A stretch of DNA of 64,000 nt from Ovis canadensis (taxonomy: Eukaryota; Chordata; Mammalia; Artiodactyla; Bovidae): assembly GCF_042477335.2 (NCBI RefSeq), contig NC_091245.1:28468501-28532500 (forward strand), given 5' to 3'. Numbering within the stretch: position 1 is the first letter of the stretch; each line of letters starts with the position of its first letter. This document shows positions 11,001 to 21,929 of the stretch, piece after piece. The notes below the pieces were generated by a model. That model was not told the DNA's origin and ran no database searches. It was given only the letters and a program-made list of their open reading frames with translations. Position numbers and translations under genes: made by a program.

Positions 11001-13624
11001 AAAAACATAAAGAAAGCGTCATTAGCCTACCAAGACTATCAGCTACTGCTTAAAATGTATCCTAACTTACCCTTCAAAGTGTCTAACAGTTTTAGTATTT
11101 ACCCCTCTGGTGTTTCAGCAACACTAGTCTTTTCAGTTTTTCACTTTAGGCTTTGGTGAACAAAAAAATGCCACCTGCCTTGTCAGTAAACAAAGGCTGT
11201 TGCAGCCATTAAGCCATCAGCCACTGCAGCCACACCACCCCCAGCCCCTTCCCCGAGGGTGCACTCTGAGGGGATTCAGGATGTTGAAAACAGGATACTG
11301 GTCCTGGACAGTTAAGGTGAATATCAAAGGAATGATTTCAAAGAGCCCAGCATCCTCCCATACAAAGAAAAATGCTAACTTCATTAACTTTAGATGTCTG
11401 GTATTTTATTAACAGTAACCTTTAGATGTTCTACCTGTTTTTTGTTTGTTTTGGGTTTTTTTTCCCCTCTAAAACCTCCTATATATCCTGGCTCATCCCT
11501 CACCTCTTCAGAATAGTCCCTCAAAGCTATCTGAGAGCCTGTCTCCCAGGCTTATGTCCCCAGTGTTTCCACTAAATAAAACAATTCTCAAACTTTAAGT
11601 TATTTATTTTTTTTCCCCAGTGAACACTATTAAATAACCTTCTAGCCAAAACTACAGCTGACAATGATTTACAATTCTTGCAAAAGGCAGCTCAGGTGTG
11701 ATAAAAGAACAGACTCTTGTGACTGGCAAATCGTATCTCAGCTGGCTAATGTCCTCAGCTGAAAATAGGAGTGATTGATAACCTACCTACACACAGGGCC
11801 TTCAGAGGCTCAAAAGAATTGTGAAAGTTTCTGAAAACTATAAAATGGTTTTTACATATATTTACATATGACTGTGAAACACTGATCTATTCCTTTTCTA
11901 AACATGATAGAAAAGCTGTGGTTTTATTATTGAGCATTTTTGGTATACAAGGCCCTCTGTAACATTGTTCATCAAACAGGCTGATTTGGGTATATATGGT
12001 GGATATGAAGAAGATAAAAGGAAATAAAGGAGATAATTTTTTCCCTATAGAAGGCACACTAAAAAGAGTGAAAACAACTGATGCCTTACTGCACTGTGTC
12101 TCTGCCTCAAGTCTCTCTCCATTCAGTTCATTCTCCGTAGAGTGGACAGAGTGAAACAGTAACAGATGGATCCAATTGGGTCACTCTAATATTGACATTT
12201 TAATACTGACAACGGCTCCCCACTACCTTCTTGATAAAGTCCAAAATCCTCAATGTGGCTTCCGGCTAAGCTGAGCTCATTTCCAGCCTCATTCCTACAA
12301 CAGGACTCTCACACAGAGCTGGAGTTAACCAAAATACAGTTCACCCGTAAACGATGTATGGGTTAGGTGCCTTCTTTCCACTCCCAGAGTCTTTTCTGTT
12401 TCTTTCTACAACACCTTAGACACTGTCTTATCATTGTTAACATAACTTTCTCCACAATTTGGGCTTGTCAGTTCATTCATGGGGTCCCAAAGAGTCTTAG
12501 CAACTGAACTACAAGAAGCTCATTTTTTATGCCTTCATTTAGTGGAAGCTTTCTGCCATCTTTCACTCCTTTTCCTTCACCATATTGGTCCCTCACCAAA
12601 TCCTATCAATTGGCAAAGTCCTATTGGTTCTGCCTCCAACTGTATCCTAAATCCTTCTCTACTTTTACTATCACTCTAGTTCTAACCAACATCCTTTTTC
12701 TCTTAACAATTGTAACCATCTCCTGTTATAGTTCTAACCAACATCCTTTTTCTCTTAACAACTGTAACCATCTCCTGTTAAGTAGTTTTCATTCTTGCCT
12801 ATTCTGCACCTAATAATTACAATACTTTCTCAAGAATAGATTACACCTCTGCTTAAAACTTCCCAATTGCTTCCTGCTGCACTTAGAAAAAAAAATCCAA
12901 ACTCACCAAGACTGTATGAGGTGGCCCCTGCCTACCTAATTGACATCATCTCCTACTATTCTCCCCGGAGTTTTCACTGCTCTTCAGCCACAATGGCCAC
13001 CTGAAACATGCCTAGCTCATCTCTGCCTAGAATGTTCTTTTCCCGAGCTGGCTCCTTCTTTGTCAATCAGAGCTCAGCTCTAACACCGGCTCTTCAGCGA
13101 GTTCTCCAATAGCTATCCTTCCTTAAAGCGGCCCATCAGCAATTGTTCCATCATTTTATTTTCTGATCACTCAACACTATCTGGGATATTTTTTTGTTTA
13201 CGACCTCCCAGTAAAAGAATACAAGCTCCACGAGAGAGGAAGCTTGTTTATCGTTCACTCCTACACCCCAGATTGTGGAAGTGAGACTGGCACAGATAGG
13301 TGCTCAAGAAAGGTTCGTTGAATAAAGCAATATGGTCAAAATCGTCACTAAACAGAAGCCCCAGCACACGGACAGGAAGAATCAGTGGGGCGGACAAGGA
13401 TCGTTCCTTCCAAATCGGCGCCTCACACCCTTGGTCCCTTCCTCTAGTTTTTCGTACATTACGGATCCCCGGCCCCCCCACTCTCCCGCCCCCAGGCCTA
13501 GTCCTCGCTCCCGGGGAGCCGGGAGGCTTCTCTCACCGTCGGGCCGGAACTCAAATTCCAGGAATTCGTGGCCGAATTTGCCTTTGTGCCCCACGTAGTA
13601 ACGCAGGTAAAAGTCACTCTCCAT
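4963..13624 (-). CDS. MAGOH: MAGOH exon-junction-complex core subunit (complete, 5 exons)
   Basis: Coding exons 13537-13624, 10908-10966, 8480-8590, 6162-6244 and 4963-5062 sum to 441 bp, exactly 146 codons plus stop, the standard MAGOH length. The protein starts [20 protein letters not shown] and ends HFKIKPI. As far as I can compare from memory it is identical or nearly so to human MAGOH. MAGOH dimerises with RBM8A (Y14), locks eIF4A3 onto RNA upstream of spliced junctions, and thereby couples splicing to export, localisation and nonsense-mediated decay. All splice sites are GT-AG and no frame lesion is seen, which argues against a processed copy. Mammals also have the paralogue MAGOHB, but the intron-containing structure next to CZIB and LRP8 identifies this as MAGOH. 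Confidence 0.97.
5063..6161 (-). other. MAGOH intron 4, no confident element
   Basis: AT-rich intron of about 1.1 kb. No intact recent SINE or second gene is seen. A short stretch around 5880-5960 (ggccagactctcccactttggctgcccc) resembles no repeat I can name. Confidence 0.5.
6162..6244 (-). CDS. MAGOH: MAGOH exon 4
   Basis: 83 bp, acceptor TTTCTAG and donor GTAAGT. It encodes [20 protein letters not shown] plus LIDVNQS and two bases of the next Lys codon. Confidence 0.97.
6590..6680 (+). repeat. MIR fragment
   Basis: The core-like segment gagttaatcccagctttttcacttactagttgtatgcccttgggcctgaatttc matches the MIR consensus from memory. Old and diverged. Confidence 0.55.
6693..6746. repeat. poly-A and poly-G low-complexity tract
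   Basis: A run of about 17 A followed by ggcggggaattgggggggggggtggggg, in MAGOH intron 3. The G tract could form a G-quadruplex on the plus strand. Confidence 0.85.
6805..6992 (-). mobile_element. tRNA-derived SINE, minus orientation, with TSD
   Basis: The body at about 6819-6978 reads, in reverse, as the tRNA-Glu SINE head (accacaggggaagtccc at its right end). It is flanked by gag(c/t)tctacttctt at 6805-6818 and 6979-6992. Short CHR-like form. Confidence 0.8.
7150..7230 (-). mobile_element. SINE fragment, tRNA-derived, minus
   Basis: A truncated copy recognised by gccacagggcatggtttgtgg and the terminal accagggaatctcc. Diverged. Confidence 0.6.
8480..8590 (-). CDS. MAGOH: MAGOH exon 3
   Basis: 111 bp, phase 0-0, acceptor TTTCAG and donor GTGAGT. 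It encodes [20 protein letters not shown] and then the [10 protein letters not shown] segment. Confidence 0.97.
8591..9424 (-). other. MAGOH intron 2, left part
   Basis: Mostly unremarkable AT-rich intronic DNA. A diverged MIR-like segment lies near 9140-9330 (cctgctcagtttcttactagg followed by cttatctgtaaaggatatgtaac). Confidence 0.45.
9425..10352 (+). mobile_element. BovB LINE fragment interrupted by an antisense Bov-A-like piece
   Basis: Plus-strand remnant of the 3' part of the BovB ORF2. Residues [20 protein letters not shown] and [18 protein letters not shown] are visible from 9445, and the nucleotide match resumes at about 9858 with agacagcatattaaaaagcagagacatcac and runs to the gactgag-like end near 10330-10350. 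Between them, about 9706-9857 is the reverse complement of a BovB/Bov-A 3' end (cagtcgctctgactctttgcgacccc). Stops and indels show it is dead. It sits inside MAGOH intron 2. Confidence 0.88.
9706..9857 (-). mobile_element. Bov-A/BovB 3'-end fragment nested in BovB
   Basis: Reads in reverse as the well-known BovB 3' end (gactcgatggacatgagttt and ggagaaggggacgacag). The ctag motif on either side may be a short target duplication. Confidence 0.75.
10375..10490 (-). repeat. MIR fragment, minus orientation
   Basis: The cagatgaagcaactgagac ... caaggtcacatgttagtaaa pattern is the reverse of the MIR core (cctcagtttcctcatctg). Confidence 0.6.
10613..10843 (+). mobile_element. Bov-tA SINE with 12-bp TSD
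   Basis: A tRNA-like head (ggacttccctggtggctcag, B-box gggtttgatcccggg) is fused to a Bov-A monomer (ggaaatggcaacccactcc, gtcgcaaagagtcggacacg). It is flanked by perfect attactcccaga copies at 10613-10624 and 10832-10843. A young insertion only 65 bp from MAGOH exon 2. Confidence 0.93.
10908..10966 (-). CDS. MAGOH: MAGOH exon 2
   Basis: 59 bp, acceptor CTCACAG and donor GTAATG. It encodes [20 protein letters not shown]. Confidence 0.97.
12180..13325 (+). repeat. L2 LINE 3' remnants
   Basis: Discontinuous matches to the L2 3' end: cggctccccactacc ... ataaagtccaaaatcctcaatgtggc, tccttctttgtcaatcagagctcagctc, and caagctccacgagagaggaagcttgtttatcgttcactcctacaccccag. An ancient mammalian element, identified from memory of the consensus. 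Confidence 0.65.
12678..12780. repeat. 52-bp perfect-register tandem duplication
   Basis: Two adjacent copies (12678-12729 and 12730-12780) of a unit beginning agttctaaccaacatc and ending catctcctgtta. They differ at only about two positions, so the duplication is recent. Confidence 0.95.
13537..13624 (-). CDS. MAGOH: MAGOH exon 1 coding part
   Basis: 88 bp from the ATG at 13622-13624 (context gagccATGG, a strong Kozak match) to a GTGAGA donor. It encodes [10 protein letters not shown] through FEFRPD. Confidence 0.97.
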
Positions 13625-13915
13625 GGCTCGCAAAACGGAGACAAGACCGAACTTTTAAGAGCAATCCGCACCGCCGCTAAAGGCGCCCAACACTGACGTT
13701 TACTGCGGCGCGAGGAAGTGACGTTAGGAAACGTCATCGTGCGTCGCGGAGCGACTCCCTCTCTCCTCCCACTTCCGGAGATGGGACCAGGCGACTTTTC
13801 CCTTCCCGCCGGAATAAAGCCCCTTTCCCCCGGAGGCGAAGTCTGTTCAGCTCCGCCCCCTCGGCCTGCGACTGGGAGAGGCTGAGGGCTGTTCGTCAGT
13901 GTCCCCATTGGGCTT
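13625..13915 (-). promoter_or_regulatory. MAGOH promoter / CpG island with CRE cluster, ETS and CCAAT motifs
   Basis: CpG-dense sequence upstream of the MAGOH ATG (the island spans roughly 13440-13860). TGACGT elements occur at 13694-13699 and 13719-13724, with ACGTCA at 13731-13736. An ACTTCCGG ETS site lies at 13771-13778 and an ATTGG (reverse CCAAT) at 13907-13911. No TATA box is seen. The motifs are read directly; the function is inferred. Confidence 0.75.
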
Positions 13916-14642
13916 GAGGCCCAGGCTCCAGTTTCAATTAGGATACCCAACAGTGTGAGTCAAAATAGGCCCTTCACCGTCTCTGAACCTAGGTCGTCCC
14001 ATCAGTAAAACAGGGTTAAAGGATCCGACCTCTTGGGAGAACGCAGCGCGGCGCGGCGCGTCTCTAACGTTGGCTCCGACTGAACTCTGCTGTTTAAAAA
14101 TCAGTTCAAGAAACTTCTCAGCGACGCTTTCCCTAAATCCACAGTGGAGCTTGCCATTTTTTTTTTTTTTTTGCAACTAACTCTCCCGCACTTATTCTCC
14201 ATTTTATCTCTTTCTACCTCACTTTTTCCCCTTTTTGCCTCACTGGTCTCTAGATGAGTTGTTGTAAGAGTTAAGTTTTGAATGTTTGATCTCCCACTCC
14301 ATCCGCGCAATTGAATCGCCTCGGACGGAGCACCTAAAAAATACTGGTTCCAAACCAATAAAGCCAAAATCATCCACAGTGAACCTGTGTGTTGGTGTTT
14401 ACTTTTTCTCCGCAGTTTGAATCAGGACTGTGAACTACTGTCCAGGAAGCTCGTGTGTTTTCAGGCCTAAGTGGTTGACTGCGAATGTTTTCTCGGCTGT
14501 GGAAAATTTTTTCCTCCTTGATTAGGCCAAGGGCAACTAAACTCTTATTAGAAACCTGCTTTAGCTCGTCTAAGTTCCAGCCAAATGGAAAACGGATTTG
14601 TTTCTAGAGACAGTGCTGAAATGGCATCATTTTGAGGGCCTG

Positions 14643-14767
14643 CGAAAGAGTCAGACGCGACTGAGCACGCGCGACTATAGCACTATTCTGTCTTCAGGCT
14701 GCTTGCCATTTCCTTCTCCAATGCATGAAAGTGAAGTTGCTCAGTAGTGTCCGACTCCTGGCGTCGT
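14643..14767. mobile_element. Bov-A fragments in opposite orientations
   Basis: 14643-14675 (gcgaaagagtcagacgcgactgagca) reads plus. 14704-14767 (gccatttccttctccaatgcatgaaagtgaagttgctcagtagtg) reads as the reverse of a Bov-A element. Confidence 0.75.
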
Positions 14768-15004
14768 CCCTGAATCTCATTCCCAATCTTGCCGTTACTA
14801 CTTTTCTCCCCGAAAAAGTATTGATAATAGAATGAAGAGTGGGTGCTGGGGTGGGGGGTGGGGGGAATGTCACTGGAGATTTGTGTTAAAATAATCCCTC
14901 GTGTGACAGTGATTCACTGTGACCAAAGGTGAACTGATTAAACTTTTTGGACCTCAGGTTTCTTATCTTTAAAGTGAGCATAGTAATGTTCACTTTTCAT
15001 TTTC

Positions 15005-15142
15005 ATGCATTGGAGAAGGAAATGGCAACCCACTCCAGTACTCTTGCCTGGAGAATTCCAGGGGCGGGGGAGTCTGGCAGGCTGCCGTTTATGGGGTCGC
15101 ACAGAATCGGACACGACTGAAGCGACTTAGCAGCAGCAGCAG
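15005..15142 (+). mobile_element. Bov-A SINE
   Basis: Contains ggagaaggaaatggcaaccc, ctcttgcctggagaattcca and acagaatcggacacgactga, ending in an (agc)n tract. Standard Bov-A monomer. Confidence 0.9.
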
Positions 15143-15637
15143 TAATGTTACACATCTGGCAGAACTATTGCAAGGATAAAAAACAATGTCTTGGAAATTG
15201 AAAACTACTTTTCAAACTCCAAATTGCTATAAGGCATCTTATTAAAAAAAACACTGGATGTGGGTGGTAACAAGGGACTTGTATAAAAAAGATAAGGGAA
15301 TCAATCACTTAATAAATGTCAGCCCCTAGGCTGAGTGTGTTTAATTTCTTTGAATTTTCTTTGAATTTTCACAACAGTCTTGAGGTGGTAATAGAGTTAA
15401 GTATTTAGAGACATTGGGTAATTACCACAGGGTTATTTTCCAAGAGTGAAATTATAAAAATTATAATGTAATTGATGAATCTGGGCATCTGGAGACATGG
15501 CAAATATCAAAAAGTGATGAGAAAATTTAAAGGACACCCAACTCCAATCATGCTGTAAGGTAATTTCAGGCTTGGGGGTATGAAACCACATAGTAAAGTA
15601 TAGCTGAAAGAGCATGGTCTATGTGTCTAATGTGTCT

Positions 15638-15722
15638 GAAAGTGAAAGTGAAGTTGCTCAGTGGTGTCCGACTCTTAGCGACCCCATGGACTGCAGCCTA
15701 CCAGGCTCCTCCATCCATGGGA
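15638..15722 (-). mobile_element. Bov-A fragment, minus
   Basis: The gttgctcagtggtgtccgac ... ccatggactgcagcctacc reverse signature of Bov-A. Confidence 0.85.
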
Positions 15723-16654
15723 TTTGAGGTTAGCATAATTTACTGAGCATCTACTGTGTGTCATGTGCTGGGAATACAGTGATGGCAGTCAAGGAGCATA
15801 TAAGCAATTATAATGTAGGCATCAAATTTATAAATAGGGGAAGCACAGAATACTATGGCAGCTCATGCAGGGGCTCCTAATTCAGTCTAGGGGACAAAGT
15901 TAAGTCTTCCTGAAGAAAATGTTCCAGACAGAGGGCTCAGAACTTTTTGGTTATAATACAGAAAAAGAAAAAAAAAAAAGTTGAGAATATAGTAATTCAG
16001 TTGGAGAAGAGGTACAAGACTAATCACAAAGGACCTTATAACCCATGTTAAGGAGTTTGGGTTAAAACCCAAGGCTGTTGGATTTAAATGCAAGGAAAAC
16101 AGATGAAGGGCTTTAAGCAGGAAAGTGGAAAGGGGTGTTGGTGACAAGACCGGCTGCATTCTAGAAAGATCACTCTGTGCAATGTTGTAGACTGGATTGT
16201 AAAATGGAAAGATTAGAAGAATGAAACTCACAATGGAGATTAAGATGAAGCCAGAAAGGTAGGGGAAAAATCAGGAGTATGGTATCATGGAAACCAAAAT
16301 AAGAGTATTTTAAGACAGGAGAGCCAACAGTGTTATATGCTGCTTCTAGGTCAAGGAAGAAAAGGATTGAAAGTACTTCCAAGGTTTATAATTAAGGAGA
16401 TCCTGGGTTACCTTGGTAAAAACAATCTCATTGGCATGGGAGTGAGAGGCAGAGCATTGGAATACAAGTAAGCAAAATTTGTTGTGGAAGCACAGAGTTA
16501 CTTAACCTTACGAGTTAGGTCTGAGTCTGAGAGAACAGAGAAGGCTCCCTAAGCATAGTACTCAGGACAAATAGGAGTTAAGCCAGATGAAGAGAGAGAG
16601 AAGGAAAATTGAGGGAGAGAACACCACGTGTGCTATATGTATTTTGGGGGCACT

Positions 16655-17148
16655 AAACATAACTTTGCCAACAAAGGTCCATCTCGTCTAGGCTATAGTT
16701 TTTCCTGTGGTCATGTATGGATGTGAGAGTTGGACTGTTAAGAAAGCTGAACGCCGAAGAATTGATGCTTTTGAACTGTGGTGTTGGAGAAGACTCTTGA
16801 GAGTCCCTTGGACTGCAAGGAGATCCAACCAGTCCATCCTTAAGGAGATCAGTCCTGGGTGTTCATTGGAAGGACTGATGCTAAAGCTGAAACTCCAGTC
16901 CTTTGGCCACCTCATGTGAAGAGTTGACTCACTGGAAAAGACCCTGATGCTCGGAGGGATTGAGGGCAGGAGGAGAAGGGGACGACAGAGGATGAGATGG
17001 TTGGATGGCATCACCGACTCAATGCACATGAGTTTGGGTGAACTCCAGGAGTTGGTGATGGACAGGGAGGCCTGTCATGCTGCAATTCATGGGATCGCAG
17101 AGTCGGACACGACTGAGCGATTGAACTGAACTGAACTGAAACATAACT
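16655..17148 (+). mobile_element. 5'-truncated BovB 3' end with 10-bp TSD
   Basis: Covers the final ~470 bp of BovB: the ORF2 C-terminal part ([39 protein letters not shown]) and the gaactgaactgaactg 3' tail. It is flanked by aaacataact at 16655-16664 and 17139-17148. It lies in the intergenic region just downstream of LRP8. Confidence 0.93.
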
Positions 17149-17563
17149 GTTGACTTTGGGCGGTGTCTTCATTCTTTTTCTCATCTCTAAAATAGGAATG
17201 ATAATATTGAGAGTCTTTATCTCACAAGATTGCTCACTCCCCACTCATTAAAGCATCACAGTACTTTCAGATTTAATAAAAGGAATTTAATCTCTCTCTA
17301 GAAACAGTGCACCGAGTTTACAAATGTCCACATTTGGTTTTTAATTCACCAAGATGATGTCAGTACAACTAGTGAGATGCAGCACATCACCCCTTGCCTC
17401 TGGAAGAGAAACCAGGTTGCAAAAGGGACTGAGTATAGAAGCTAAGGGAACTCAGAAGGACAAGACAAAAAGCAGAATTGGTTAGTGTGACCCACCATTC
17501 TAACATGCCTGTTACATCAAATATGATCATTTAGGGGTGTTCAGGGAAGACAAACAAGGAAAA

Positions 17564-17569
17564 TTTATT
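17564..17569 (-). terminator. Candidate distal LRP8 polyadenylation signal
   Basis: The plus strand reads tttatt, so CCAAATAAATTTTCC on the transcript, followed by a T/G-rich TTCCTTGTTTGTC. It would give a 3' UTR of about 4.5 kb, which fits the long LRP8 mRNA as I recall it. A second AATAAA lies at 20555-20560 as a proximal alternative. Confidence 0.5.
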
Positions 17570-17721
17570 TGGGTACAATGGGATGGAGTCTGCAAACCAG
17601 TACTTCACCTCACATCAACAACAGCTTGTATAGAACAAAATGCTATTTAAAACACATGGTTTGTACAGATATTTTCTCTTGTAATTTTTGTAAAAAAGTA
17701 TCAAAACCTTCATGTCTTTAA

Positions 17722-17752
17722 ATATATATATATACACACACATATACAGGTG
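17722..17752. repeat. (AT)n(AC)n microsatellite
   Basis: Alternating atatatatatatacacacacatatac. Confidence 0.9.
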
Positions 17753-18479
17753 GCTTTTTAAAAATTACTTTTCATAGCACAAAGTATTTGCAAATGCGAG
17801 GATTTCTGCTGATTCTCAACTATGCACACTGTGCATAGCCTGAATGAACAAAGCTTCCTGATTTCTTATGTTAACTGAAAATATGAAGCTGTTAATTCCT
17901 CCATCTCAAAGTTGTCCACATCCTGAAAATCCTCAATACCCTAAAAATAGTGGGGAAATTCCAATACTCTTTGTGCATTGCCAGGAAAAGAAATGATTGA
18001 CTCTGGAGCACTGAACTGATAACTCGGTTCTGTTTTGTGAAATGATGAGTGTGTAGCAGGATTGAGGGAGAGGAGTAGAGAGGCTCTCATTCCTGTGCTC
18101 TTTCCCCATTCCTTCCAGTACCTGACTGGAGGTCCCCTCTGCGGACACCACGTCTTTCAAAATTTCCAGTTTTCTTTTTCACAGTTGAGAAAGTCCCAGG
18201 GGCTCTTGACAACATGGAATGCTTCTGTGAAAATCCCACTGCCCTCATATCAGTCTTCATTGACCATGTCAAGAAACTCTGACACAAATACATGAAAAGC
18301 AGCCACTATTGCCCTTTGGCCACAGGAAAGCTTGAGGGTAAAGACTGTCATGTCTGCAAAGTGCTTGCAACACATCCTGATCAATTTTCCATGATGTACT
18401 TGGTGTCTTACACACAATAAATGACCAAGAAAATTTGATTAATTGAATCAGAAATTAAATAGAAGTATTCTATAAAGTG

Positions 18480-18930
18480 CTTACATTGAACCTATCTTTC
18501 CATCCAGCCTCATTTCTTGCTACGTCTCCCTTGAGCCTTTTGCTCATTACAAATTACATCCAGTTCCTTAAAATCCTCATGCTGTTTCATGCTTCTGTGT
18601 CTCAGCTCAGTGTGTCCTCTGCCTGAAGCAGCCTGGACACCACTTCTTCATTTCTGAGACTTAGCTTCGGTCTACTTTTCCCACAATGCCTTTCTTGACC
18701 CCATTCTTTATCTCCTCAGGTAGAAATGACCTCTCTCTCCTTTGTAATCTAATAGTACTAAAAAAAAAAACCAACAACAACAAGAAAAAACTACTCCTTT
18801 TTTTTTTGTTTCCACGTATGTCTTCCTCTAATTGCTACTGTGAGTTCCACCAGGACAGAAAGCATTTGATTGACATCTGCAGTACCTGGCACTTTGTTGG
18901 TGCCTAGCAAATAGTTTCAGTGGATGAATA
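18480..18930 (+). repeat. L2 LINE 3' remnant
   Basis: The cctcatgctgtttcatgcttctgtgtctcagc ... gcctgaagcagcctgg ... gacagaaagcatttgattgacatctgcagtacctggcac progression matches the L2 3' end. Confidence 0.6.
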
Positions 18931-19545
18931 TCCATATTGCAATCACACAGACAGCTGGAGGGATGGTTCATCCTTATTGCTATAAATTTAAATCCAATCT
19001 CATTCTGAGGTTACAGTTTACCTCAATCTGTTTTATAATCATGCTCTCAAGAGTAAATAAATAAAATTTTAGTTTTCTCTGTTTCTGGAAGACCATTTCT
19101 GTCAGGGCCTTCAAAATTCCACCAGAAAGATAGGCCCTAAGATAGGTAGCGGGTTTGATACAGTGTTCTGGCAGCCCAAAGTAGTCTCCTGGAAAAGGAA
19201 AGGGAGGAAAAGGGCTTGGAATAGTTTCTTTTATATAGATATATCTGATAAATTGTCTAACCTTTGGGCCTTATCTCTAAACGCCCTTCCAGCTCTACTG
19301 TCCAGTGACTCTGTGATCCATTATTGGCTGTAGATATATGATGACCCAGGAGCAAAAGGCAACAGAAGTGCAACTACACCTCAAAATGCCTCCACGAATA
19401 GGGAACGATGGCCCTGACTCCTCAGACTTCATCTTATTTACTGCCATCCAATACATGAGTATTCCACAATTCAGTGTTTGTTTGTTTGTTTTGTAGGTTG
19501 TGCCCATAACAGCCTCTTCCAAACCACAGCTGTAGCATAGTCAGG

Positions 19546-19608
19546 AAACATGGGCAGAGGAGCCTGGCGGGCTATAGTCCACGGGGCTGCAAAGAGTCAG
19601 ACATGACT
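19546..19608 (+). mobile_element. Bov-A 3' fragment
   Basis: Reads ggagcctggcgggctatagtccacgg and gcaaagagtcagacatgactgagca. Confidence 0.85.
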
Positions 19609-21892
19609 GAGCACATAGGTTCTTATGTCACAGGAAACATGGATGTCTCCCAGAGAGTTGTGTTTCATTGTCATTTTGAGATTTCAGGCTGAACCATCCT
19701 GACCCCACTCATTATTCGTTCTTCAAAGGCCAGGATCTGACTGAAAGTTTAGAAACTATGCATTAGTCACTATTATCATTTCCCCAGAAATTCTGTTTCT
19801 TTGGAGGCAGGTTACAGGGAAAGTTGCTTGTTTTGTGTAAATTTCTGTGTTTTTACTTTTGTCATTTTTCTTCAGTCAAAAATAATTTTAGTTTCCATTT
19901 CTGAAAGAATACTAGTAAGTCATTAAGCTCCACAGGAGTTGCCCCTCTGTTCTTAAAATTCTGTTTGGTGCTGGTCATTCTATGTCAATTGCGTATACCC
20001 TCTTGATGAGTGTTTCAGGACTATCCACACATGTATATCATGAAGAAACTGCTTGTTTATGCAAAACTTAGTGCCCAGGTTCCAGGACACAGTTAGGAGA
20101 CCAAGACCATGAATGATGTGGACAAAGGTCCTAGGAAGAGGGTGACAGAACTCCAAATCCAGAGGGTATCAAGCTGGTGAGACATCCAAGCTTCACTGAG
20201 CTGCAGGCAGCTCGCGTGGAGGGGAGGAATTTGCTTAAAAGCATCAAGCTCCAGGTGTGTTCAGGTTAGATACATGCCCTCTGCTCCTACTTATACCACA
20301 CATTTCCATGTCACATCTTGTCCCTGGTTGTCCAGTGGGTGTGAAGTGGCAGAACATCTGAGTTAATAAAAGACCACACCTTGGATAAGAGTCAACGGGG
20401 ACTGAATTCCTTCTGGGACTGTAAGATTATCTTTTCAATGGTAGACCCCACGAAAAGAAAAGTGCACTTCTCCCCGCATCCCCCAAGACCCAGGAAAAGC
20501 AAAGTAAGTGTCCACAATGAAAAAAAAATCTATACTTATACCCAGAGTTTTCCTTTTATTTACAAAGCAGTAGACCAAATTCCTGTGTGAACATATATAT
20601 CCAGTGTACTATAATATTGTGTATGCCATTTCCTCCTCAAATAGGACTTTAGGTTTGGCCACTTTTTCTGATTTAAGCCAAATAGCAGTTCATCTATATA
20701 GACACATGATGGTAACAAACCTATGTATCACCTTTAACTGTTTTCCCACCCTAAGGATGTGGCAGAGAGTAAGGGGAAGGGTGAAATAGAGATTAACAAA
20801 ACCTATTCCTCCGTCCTTATCCTCACCCATAGGATACTCAGAGGTAAGTGCCTGAGCCAGTCCCTAAAGTAAACTTGGGTGGTTCTAAAAACATCTCCAC
20901 TTAGCTCTTTCTAAGTAAGGATGGCACCCTCAGTATGCTTCAGAGAAAACAATGAATTCAATCCAAGTGTCCTGAAGGAAAATGAAATTACTTGAAATGC
21001 TGGACTTTAAAACAAGGAGTAGCCGAGGTTCAGGAATGTTCTCACCTGAGCTTGCGAGAGCTTTGTGTACTGTGTGAAGTCTGAACACTGGCTTTAGCCA
21101 CAGAAGAGAAAGCCCAGGTGAGAGCTACGGCAGCCCCTCGTGAGCCGAGGGGCTCTTTTCTGACTGACTGGAGTCCCGGGAACAGCCAGAGGCAGAAAAG
21201 ACCTGCCTCTTCCACTGCACGTTTGCACAAATCACGAAATCTCTTTTCTGAGCCAAATTTACAAAGGCTTCTCTGGAAACTACAGATACCCCTCTCTTGT
21301 GGATTGTTTTAAAATATACTTATCTTTACGTAAGTGAACAACAGCCACAGGTGTGCCTCTTCCCTACAGATTTTTCTCTCTCACTCGCATACACGCAGAA
21401 ACATAAACGCACACAGAGACCACACAGTGGGCCAGTCACACCGAAAATAAATACTCTCACGTCTCTAAATTACTTACAGATCTAATCTTGGTTTTGAAAT
21501 ATGTTAATAAATAACCTAAATGGGAGAGGGAGTTGACGTGTCTTCTTTTTTTTTTTCTTTTTACTTATGTTGATGGATAGCCACAAAGCATTATCATTCT
21601 ATTTACAAAAAAACAAAACATAACTCTGAAACCTAAAAAAGACCCTCCAAACCAAAAGCCCTCTGTACATATAATTTTTAAATGATGAGTAAGCTACTGT
21701 ACCATCAGCCCCATTTGGTTATGTACATCATGTTAGTCACTCAGCAGTAGCTAATCCATGAATTCTTCATGGGTAGTGCAACCAGTTAAAAAGTGTATAA
21801 AACATTATACATATAAAAATTCTCACATCCTTTGGATGTCTGCAGTTCATCATAACTTTGTGGTTACCTTTCTGTAACATAAATTAAAAAAA

Positions 21893-21929
21893 TTACACAC
21901 ACACTCATACACACACACATACACACAGA
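21893..21929. repeat. Interrupted CA microsatellite
   Basis: acacacacactcatacacacacacatacacacag, about 100 bases beyond the LRP8 stop in transcript direction and so inside the 3' UTR. Confidence 0.9.

Larger units (their letters stand above)
10967..13536 (-). other. MAGOH intron 1
   Basis: About 2.6 kb. Its right half carries L2-like sequence (about 12180-13330) with an internal tandem duplication. The rest (10980-12180) is AT-rich and holds nothing I can name, apart from a short Bov fragment near 12475-12505 (tggggtcccaaagagtcttagcaactga). Confidence 0.55.
13916..17544. other. MAGOH-LRP8 intergenic region
   Basis: About 3.6 kb between the MAGOH promoter and the proposed LRP8 3' end. It contains several Bov-A pieces and a 5'-truncated BovB with target duplications. 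No coding exon is recognisable. Confidence 0.6.

Noticed and set aside
13300-13680. Plus-strand frames over the MAGOH first exon and promoter
   Set aside because: Antisense of a conserved coding exon, with no domain or splice support.
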